Assembly (NCBI GenBank): GCA_003554375.1
Contig: PWGF01000061.1
Coordinates: forward strand, 1 to 5,790
Direction of reading: 5' to 3'
Length of the DNA stretch: 5,790 nucleotides
From: Spirochaetaceae bacterium
Lineage (GTDB): Bacteria > Spirochaetota > Spirochaetia > DSM-27196 > SKKC01
The position numbers and the translations under genes are program-made. A model generated the notes under the pieces. It did not search any database and was not told the origin of the DNA. It was given only the letters and a program-made list of their open reading frames with translations. Below, piece by piece: positions 1-4,738 of this stretch. Positions within the stretch are counted from its first letter, which is position 1. Each line of letters begins with the position of its first letter.

Positions 1-2
1 AA

Positions 3-842
3 GTAGTAGGTGAGTTCGAAGATGTCATCAAAGAGGACAAGTTAGAAGTTTACAGTATGGGTCTTACTCAAGATGGTAAACTCAGCCACACTGGAGGTGT
101 GGTCAACGTTGTCGATCCCGATGGTAAGGATTTTGCTCAATTTACAGATAAAGATTATCTAGATGTGATAAGAGAACACACTGAATCATGGAGTTACATG
201 AAGTTCCCTTACCTGAAGGACATAGGATGGAAAGGATTCGAAGAGGGTAAGGACTCCGGAGTTTACAGGGTCGGCACCTTAGGAAGGATCAATGCCTGCT
301 CCGGTATGAAGACTGAACTAGCACAGGAAGAATACGAAGAGATGTTCGACACATTGGGATACCCAGTACATTCTACACTTGCTTATCACTGGGCCCGGTT
401 GATAGAAGTTTTACAGGCCGCTGAATTGATCCAACAATTAGCTCAGGATGAAGACTTAGAAAGCGATAATATAAGGAACGAACCAGGTGAACCCGGTAAA
501 GGCGTTGGTATAGTTGAGGCTGCCAGAGGTACGTTAATACACGATTATGAATTAGATGATGATGGTTTAGTTAAGAAGTCTAACTTGATAGTAGCTACAA
601 ACCATAATGCAGCTCCGATATCTATGAGTGTTAGGGATGCTGCAAAGAAGTACGTCGATGCGGGTAACATACAGGAAGGGATGCTAAACAGCGTCGAAAG
701 GGCGTTCAGGGCCTACGACCCATGCCTTGCTTGTGCCACCCATTCGACCATGGGGGAAACTCCGCTCAAGGTAAACATCTACGACTCGAAAGGTGAAACG
801 TATCGTGAACTTAACCAGGGATTAGGTGGTGAGTCAGAATGA
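3..842 (+). CDS. mvhA: F420-non-reducing-type [NiFe]-hydrogenase large subunit, C-terminal part (5' end outside window)
   Basis: Large subunit of a cytoplasmic group 3 [NiFe]-hydrogenase, which carries the Ni-Fe site for H2 oxidation. The frame is open from base 3, so the 279 visible residues are the C-terminal part; family members are usually well over 400 residues, and the N-terminal CxxC nickel ligands lie upstream. The C-terminal ligand motif DPCLACATH is at 717-743 with all cysteines present. Other family-like stretches are KFPYLK (about 201-218), a VGTLGRIN segment (about 270-293) and EAARGTLIHDYE followed by NLIVATNHN. A tail of 32 residues follows the motif histidine; in this family such a tail is removed by a maturation protease. 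The stop overlaps the hdrC start as ATGA. The Mvh-type assignment rests on the motif and on the adjoining hdrC and hdrB; other group 3 subtypes are not excluded. Confidence 0.9.
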   Translation, partial: VVGEFEDVIKEDKLEVYSMGLTQDGKLSHTGGVVNVVDPDGKDFAQFTDKDYLDVIREHTESWSYMKFPYLKDIGWKGFEEGKDSGVYRVGTLGRINACSGMKTELAQEEYEEMFDTLGYPVHSTLAYHWARLIEVLQAAELIQQLAQDEDLESDNIRNEPGEPGKGVGIVEAARGTLIHDYELDDDGLVKKSNLIVATNHNAAPISMSVRDAAKKYVDAGNIQEGMLNSVERAFRAYDPCLACATHSTMGETPLKVNIYDSKGETYRELNQGLGGESE

Positions 843-1234
843 AAGTAGATAGAAGCAAAAAAGCCATGGATTTCCTGGATAAAGTGGAAGAGTTATCCGG
901 AGAGTCCGTCAATGCATGCATCAGATGTGGTACTTGCTCAGCAGGATGTCCTTTTGTTGAAGACATGGATGTACTTCCAGAGAGAATATTCAAAAGGATA
1001 GTTCTAGGGGATAAAGAGGGGATCTTAGAGAAGAATACCATGTGGATCTGTGCAGCCTGTTTCACCTGCAGCGTAAGATGTCCCAGGGACATAGATATCG
1101 CCAAGATAATGGAGGCTGTCAGGCAGATAGTACTTCGACATAATATCGATATGGTAGATGTAGATGATGTAGAAAATATGAAAGAGCTTCCACAGCTGGC
1201 AGTAGTTGGCTGTTTCAGGAAGGAGACAGGGTGA
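839..1234 (+). CDS. hdrC: Heterodisulfide reductase subunit C-like iron-sulfur protein
   Basis: Encodes 131 residues. HdrC carries electrons between the flavin subunit HdrA and the catalytic subunit HdrB in the soluble Hdr complex. Two cysteine motifs are visible, C27-x2-C30-x2-C33-x3-C37-P and C71-x2-C74-x2-C77-x3-C81-P, enough for two [4Fe-4S] clusters. The second is preceded by the family-like Met-Trp-Ile. The C-terminus ends in VVGCFRKETG, resembling the FRK-x-TG end of other HdrC proteins. No membrane segment is present, which argues against the HdrE-linked membrane type. The protein is somewhat short for HdrC but both clusters are intact. The ATG overlaps the mvhA stop by 4 bases, and GGTGGTGA at 825-832 is a well-placed ribosome site. 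The overlap with a hydrogenase gene and the following hdrB support an Mvh-Hdr-type assembly. Confidence 0.9.
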   Translation: MKVDRSKKAMDFLDKVEELSGESVNACIRCGTCSAGCPFVEDMDVLPERIFKRIVLGDKEGILEKNTMWICAACFTCSVRCPRDIDIAKIMEAVRQIVLRHNIDMVDVDDVENMKELPQLAVVGCFRKETG

Positions 1235-1235
1235 T
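1229..1235 (+). promoter_or_regulatory. Ribosome binding site that fixes the hdrB start
   Basis: GGGTGAT is complementary to the usual archaeal 16S rRNA 3' end and lies three bases before the ATG at 1239. It contains the hdrC stop codon (TGA, 1232-1234), so the two genes are probably translationally coupled. This favours ATG 1239 over the in-frame TTG at 1206, which would add 11 residues encoded inside hdrC. Confidence 0.75.
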
Positions 1236-1238
1236 AAC

Positions 1239-2090
1239 ATGGAAGAAGGATACCTATATTATCCCGGATGTACTCTGAAAACTAAAGCTAGTGATTATGA
1301 AGAAAGTGCCATGGCCGTGATGGAAGCCTTGGGAAAACCTCTAGTGGAGATGGATGATTGGTACTGCTGTGGTGCGGTACAATCTTTGACCGAAGACGAT
1401 ATAATGCATCAGATAGCTCCGATAAGGACCATGTGCTGTGCCCAGGAACAGGGTGAAAAAGAAGTCGTTACCCTGTGTGATATGTGTTATAACGTATTAA
1501 AGCAGGCTAACGAAAGGATGAAAGAAAAACCTGATGACCTGGAAACCATGAACGAGTTCTTAACCGAAGATCCTGATTATCTAGGGGAAGTCGATGTACA
1601 TCATATATTTGAGATCTTAAGAGATATGAAAGATGAGATCAAAAAGAAAGTTAAAAAACCGATTACCGATCTAAAGATAGCACCATATTATGGATGTATG
1701 TTACTGAGACCTGATCATGTGGCTATAGATGATACCGAGGATCCTCATATCATGGAAGGTCTCCTTGAAGCCATCGGTGCGGAAGTTATCCACAACCCCA
1801 AAAGGACCGAATGCTGCGGTTCATATCACACCGTCAATAGGAGTGATATAGTTGAGAAGCGGGTTGAGGATATCGTATCAAGAGCCGTAAAAGATGGTGC
1901 AGATGCTATCGCTTTATCCTGTCCGTTATGTCAATTCAATCTCGATTTCCATCAAAGAAATACCGAATATGATATACCGGTATTTTATTTGACTGAGCTC
2001 ATAGCACTGGCTATGGGTATCGAAGTCGGGATGGAAAAACACAAGATCGATCCGAAATCATTACTGAAAGATAAAAAAATCCTGGAGTGA
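1239..2090 (+). CDS. hdrB: Heterodisulfide reductase subunit B-like protein with two CCG domains
   Basis: Encodes 283 residues from ATG 1239. In methanogens HdrB holds two noncubane [4Fe-4S] clusters that split the CoM-S-S-CoB disulfide; related proteins act as disulfide- or quinone-facing modules (SdhE, TfrB C-terminal half). Both CCG domains are complete: C11-x31-C43C44-x35-C80xxC83 and C153-x38-C192C193-x34-C228xxC231. These spacings match the classical CCG signature, so both clusters are likely formed. The N-terminal YYPGC and the ECCGSYH stretch are typical. No signal peptide or membrane segment is visible. The stop lies 6 bases before the iron-sulfur subunit of a fumarate reductase, so the partner may be that enzyme as well as, or instead of, a dedicated Hdr. 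The CoM-S-S-CoB substrate is inferred from the family and not shown by the sequence. Confidence 0.9.
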   Translation: MEEGYLYYPGCTLKTKASDYEESAMAVMEALGKPLVEMDDWYCCGAVQSLTEDDIMHQIAPIRTMCCAQEQGEKEVVTLCDMCYNVLKQANERMKEKPDDLETMNEFLTEDPDYLGEVDVHHIFEILRDMKDEIKKKVKKPITDLKIAPYYGCMLLRPDHVAIDDTEDPHIMEGLLEAIGAEVIHNPKRTECCGSYHTVNRSDIVEKRVEDIVSRAVKDGADAIALSCPLCQFNLDFHQRNTEYDIPVFYLTELIALAMGIEVGMEKHKIDPKSLLKDKKILE

Positions 2091-2096
2091 TATGAT

Positions 2097-2801
2097 ATGA
2101 GTGAAGATGAAGAAAATAGAGAGATGATCGAAATATTCGTTATGGGTAAAAGATACAAGGTCCCGAAAGGACTCACCATAATGACAGCACTCGAATATGC
2201 CGGATACAAGTACGTCAGAGGCTGTGGGTGTAGAGGTGGTTTCTGTGGTGCCTGTGCAACGATATATAGAACTGAAGATGAGTATAAATTCAAGATGGAT
2301 TTGGCCTGTCAAACCGCTGTTCAAGACGGTATGTTCTTAGTACAGCTCCCCTTCGTACCAGCTGTTAGAGAGGATTTTGACATAGAAGAAGTGGATCCAA
2401 AAGAGAACGACAACGTCATGCTGGATTATTACTCTGAGATAGCAAGATGTGTTTCCTGTAACACGTGTACTAAAGCATGTCCTCAGGACATAGAAGCGAT
2501 GGATTATGTTCAAGCTGCGCTGAGAGGTGACGTTGAGAGATGTGCTGATCTTTCCTTCGACTGTATACAATGTGGTCTCTGTTCTATAAGATGCCCGGCG
2601 GATATAAAACATTATCATTTAGCTCAGTTGGCTCGCAGGATAACCGGACGATACATTCACGAGCATAGTGACGAGCTTGAAAAGCGCGTTCAAGAGATCA
2701 AGAACGGAGAATATGATGATAAGATGAAAGAGATGGTAGAGATGGAGATGGAAGAACTCAAAAAACTTTACGAAGAAAGAGACATACGGGAGGAGGGATA
2801 A
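2097..2801 (+). CDS. tfrB: Soluble fumarate reductase / succinate dehydrogenase-type iron-sulfur subunit (TfrB N-terminal half-like)
   Basis: Encodes 234 residues and passes electrons between the flavoprotein encoded next and another redox partner. The N-terminal part (about 10-90) is a plant-type [2Fe-2S] domain with C45-x4-C50-x2-C53 and C71. The middle part (about 115-170) has C118-x2-C121-x2-C124-x3-C128-P and C156-x2-C159-x2-C162-x3-C166-P. Classical SdhB/FrdB has a [3Fe-4S] cluster as its third centre; here both later motifs have the four-Cys pattern of [4Fe-4S], as in HdrC. From about 190 the protein is a highly charged, probably helical tail rich in Glu, Lys and Met. As I recall, Methanothermobacter TfrB is about twice as long because an HdrB-like half is fused on; here HdrB is the separate gene just upstream. 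GGAGTGAT (2084-2091) is the ribosome site. The symbol is by analogy; sdhB/frdB would be equally defensible. Confidence 0.82.
   Translation: MSEDEENREMIEIFVMGKRYKVPKGLTIMTALEYAGYKYVRGCGCRGGFCGACATIYRTEDEYKFKMDLACQTAVQDGMFLVQLPFVPAVREDFDIEEVDPKENDNVMLDYYSEIARCVSCNTCTKACPQDIEAMDYVQAALRGDVERCADLSFDCIQCGLCSIRCPADIKHYHLAQLARRITGRYIHEHSDELEKRVQEIKNGEYDDKMKEMVEMEMEELKKLYEERDIREEG
2788..2797 (+). promoter_or_regulatory. Strong ribosome binding site for the flavoprotein gene
   Basis: The purine run GGGAGGAGGG lies six bases before ATG 2804, inside the last codons of the iron-sulfur subunit gene, whose stop ends at 2801. It is the most extended Shine-Dalgarno match in the window and supports this start, including the N-terminal extension of the flavoprotein. 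Confidence 0.7.
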
Positions 2802-2803
2802 AT

Positions 2804-4456
2804 ATGACAGATGGTTACCCAGATTATATGCAAGAATCCATCAAGAAAGTGAAGGAAACACGTGAAGAAAGGATGGGTAAAACCTACGATAGGATGACCC
2901 CCTCTGAAGGCCAAGAGGTTTTGAATAACTTCCACCCGGACTATAAAAAAGAGGGAAAAGAAGAACTTAAGATCGGTCCCAGTAAAGGTAGAAAAGTACC
3001 TACTGAATTAGCTAAGTTGTTAAGGGCAAGGAGCCTCATCGACCCATCAGAGATCGATTTAACACAGGTCGATCACGACGTTGACGTTCTGATCATAGGA
3101 GGTGGAGGAGCCGGAACCGTAGCCGCACTTTGGTCAGTTTACGAAGGTATCGATCCTGAGAACATACTCATATCAACTAAATTAAGACACGGCGACTCTA
3201 ACAGTATGATGGCTCAGGGCGGTATCCAAGCTGCAGATAAAGATGACGATTCACCGATAAAACACTACTTGGATGCAATAGGTGGAGGCCATTTCACAAA
3301 CGTTCCTGAGTTAGTCAAAGCATTGACAATCGATGGTCCTAAGGTCCTTAAATGGCACGAAGAACTAGGTATAATGTACGATAGAGAAGAAGATGGAAAC
3401 TTCGTTGAACTGCCCGGTGGTGGAACTTCTAGATACAGACTTCATTCTTCCGGTGATTACACAGGTATGGAATTGATGAGGGTTCTAAGAGATGAGGCCG
3501 ATAATCTAGATATCCCCGTATTAGAATTCACTCCAGCCGTTGAACTGTTGAAGGATGATAAGGGTCAAGTGGCAGGTGCACTGCTCATGAACCTTGAGAC
3601 CAACGAATACTATGTGGTCAGAGCGAAATCTACCGTCATGGCAACCGGTGGTTTCGGTAGATTACATGTACAGGCGTTCCCGACGACGAATCACTACGGT
3701 GCGACCGGGGATGGATTGATCATGGGTTACAGAGCCGGTGTCCCGATAAGAGATCTTGACAGCGTTCAGTACCATCCTACTGGAGCAGCTTTTCCAGATC
3801 AGATCGTAGGGTTGCTTGTGACAGAAAAGGTAAGAAGTCTAGGTGCTCAACCGGTGAATATGGACGGTGAACTTTTCGTTAATCCATTGGAACCTAGAGA
3901 TATAGAAGCAGCAGCCATAATTAGGGAATGCAGAGGTAGAGAGAATGGAGTTACTACACCGACAGGCATGCAGGGCGTATGGCTAGACTCACCACTGATC
4001 GAGATGAAATCTGGCGAAGGGACCATCGAAGATACACTACCGGCTATGGTCAGGCAGTACGAGAGGTTCGGCATCGATATAACAAAAGAACCGATCTTGG
4101 TTTATCCGACACTGCATTATCAGAACGGAGGATTGATCATCAACGAAGATGGCTCAACACCGGTTAAAGGACTCTTCGCAGGTGGCGAAGTAGAAGGTGG
4201 TGTTCACGGTAAAAACAGATTGATGGGAAATTCACTTTTAGATTACAACGTATTCGGCAGAAGAGCAGGCATGACCGCTGCAAAACATGCTAAAAAAGCT
4301 TCTATCGGAAAACTAACATTAGATCACGTGAATGATTACAACCAGCAAATCGAAGATGCCGGGATCAAGACTGATAAGAAATCTCCATTACTACTACCCG
4401 AATATAGAGGTAAGAAGGTCCTTGAAAGGCATCTTGATGTTGAAGTTACACTATAA
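2804..4456 (+). CDS. tfrA: Soluble fumarate reductase flavoprotein subunit (thiol:fumarate reductase TfrA / SdhA-like)
   Basis: Encodes 550 residues of the FAD subunit that interconverts fumarate and succinate. An N-terminal extension of about 92 residues precedes the dinucleotide-binding motif IIGGGGAG (97-104), followed by MMAQGGI (135-141). Aligned by eye to E. coli FrdA, the substrate-site residues are kept: H324 in QYHPTG, T340-E341, R365 in PRD (proton-shuttle arginine), H438 in LHYQNGG and R472 in HGKNRLMGNSLLD. The position of the covalent-FAD histidine of membrane-bound SdhA/FrdA is Asn133, so FAD should be non-covalent. Only about 72 residues follow NSLL, against some 200 in FrdA, so most of the C-terminal helical domain is missing. 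Length and solubility fit TfrA of Methanothermobacter. No membrane anchor genes adjoin. In vivo direction is probably fumarate reduction, inferred from hydrogenase and Kor neighbours. Aspartate oxidase is less likely given the iron-sulfur partner. Confidence 0.88.
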   Translation: MTDGYPDYMQESIKKVKETREERMGKTYDRMTPSEGQEVLNNFHPDYKKEGKEELKIGPSKGRKVPTELAKLLRARSLIDPSEIDLTQVDHDVDVLIIGGGGAGTVAALWSVYEGIDPENILISTKLRHGDSNSMMAQGGIQAADKDDDSPIKHYLDAIGGGHFTNVPELVKALTIDGPKVLKWHEELGIMYDREEDGNFVELPGGGTSRYRLHSSGDYTGMELMRVLRDEADNLDIPVLEFTPAVELLKDDKGQVAGALLMNLETNEYYVVRAKSTVMATGGFGRLHVQAFPTTNHYGATGDGLIMGYRAGVPIRDLDSVQYHPTGAAFPDQIVGLLVTEKVRSLGAQPVNMDGELFVNPLEPRDIEAAAIIRECRGRENGVTTPTGMQGVWLDSPLIEMKSGEGTIEDTLPAMVRQYERFGIDITKEPILVYPTLHYQNGGLIINEDGSTPVKGLFAGGEVEGGVHGKNRLMGNSLLDYNVFGRRAGMTAAKHAKKASIGKLTLDHVNDYNQQIEDAGIKTDKKSPLLLPEYRGKKVLERHLDVEVTL

Positions 4457-4468
4457 GGTGAAAAACCG

Positions 4469-4738
4469 ATGACTGAAGTTAAGAATAAAGAGAAAAAGGG
4501 AAAAGCCTTCCGCGGTGGAGATAAATTTTCCATCGAGGTAGATGAGGATTACTGTAAGGGCTGTAATCTATGTATTTATTACTGCCCTAGAGAAGCTCTA
4601 GATGAATCCGAAGAACCTAACAAAAAAGGGCTTTACCCACCCGTTCAAGTTGAAGATAAATGTATCGGCTGCAGGATGTGTGAAATGATCTGTCCGGATT
4701 TTGCTATCACCATTGTGGAGGATGATGAAGATGAGTGA
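4469..4738 (+). CDS. korD: 2-oxoacid:ferredoxin oxidoreductase delta (ferredoxin-like) subunit
   Basis: Encodes 89 residues of a dicluster ferredoxin that works as the electron-transfer subunit of a multi-subunit 2-oxoacid oxidoreductase. Motifs are C29-x2-C32-x2-C35-x3-C39-P and C65-x2-C68-x2-C71-x3-C75-P, giving two [4Fe-4S] clusters. A basic stretch of about 15 residues opens the protein and the C-terminus ends in an acidic run (EDDEDE). It lies 12 bases after the flavoprotein stop, with AAGGTGA at 4455-4461 as ribosome site, and overlaps the alpha-subunit start by 8 bases. That overlap is the main reason to call it a Kor subunit and not a free ferredoxin. The 2-oxoglutarate specificity is inferred from the fumarate reductase next door; a 2-oxoisovalerate (Vor) enzyme is possible. 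Confidence 0.82.
   Translation: MTEVKNKEKKGKAFRGGDKFSIEVDEDYCKGCNLCIYYCPREALDESEEPNKKGLYPPVQVEDKCIGCRMCEMICPDFAITIVEDDEDE
4717..4726 (+). promoter_or_regulatory. Ribosome binding site for the korA start inside korD
   Basis: GGAGGATGAT lies four bases before ATG 4731, inside the acidic C-terminal codons of korD. It supports a start that overlaps the korD stop (TGA 4736-4738) by 8 bases, implying translational coupling of the two subunits. Confidence 0.65.

Noticed and set aside
717..743. Selenocysteine in the hydrogenase metal site
   Set aside because: The motif reads DPCLACATH with TGC and TGT codons; no in-frame TGA occurs before the gene's end.
3..842. F420-reducing hydrogenase FrhA
   Set aside because: No frhD, frhG or frhB follows; hdrC overlaps the stop instead, which favours an Mvh-type enzyme. 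With only the C-terminal part visible this is a preference, not proof.
1206..1238. Earlier TTG start for hdrB
   Set aside because: It would place 11 extra residues inside hdrC. ATG 1239 has GGGTGAT just upstream and puts YYPGC near the N-terminus, as is usual for HdrB.
811..2618. Several minus-strand open frames of 70-100 codons (811-1104, 1025-1240, 1985-2293, 2061-2324, 2337-2618)
   Set aside because: All are antisense to well-supported hdrC, hdrB and tfrB. They overlap one another and show no family resemblance, as expected for shadows of real genes.
3979..4167. A 62-codon plus-strand open frame inside the flavoprotein gene
   Set aside because: It sits in another frame across the conserved region of tfrA before LHYQNGG, with an Arg-rich sequence resembling no family.
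2097..4456. Membrane-bound succinate dehydrogenase (complex II)
   Set aside because: There are no membrane anchor genes, the third cluster site has four cysteines, and the covalent-FAD histidine is replaced by Asn.
4457..4468. Promoter or terminator between the fumarate reductase and Kor genes
   Set aside because: The 12-base gap holds only part of the GGTGA ribosome site and a short A-rich stretch; there is no T-run or hairpin.
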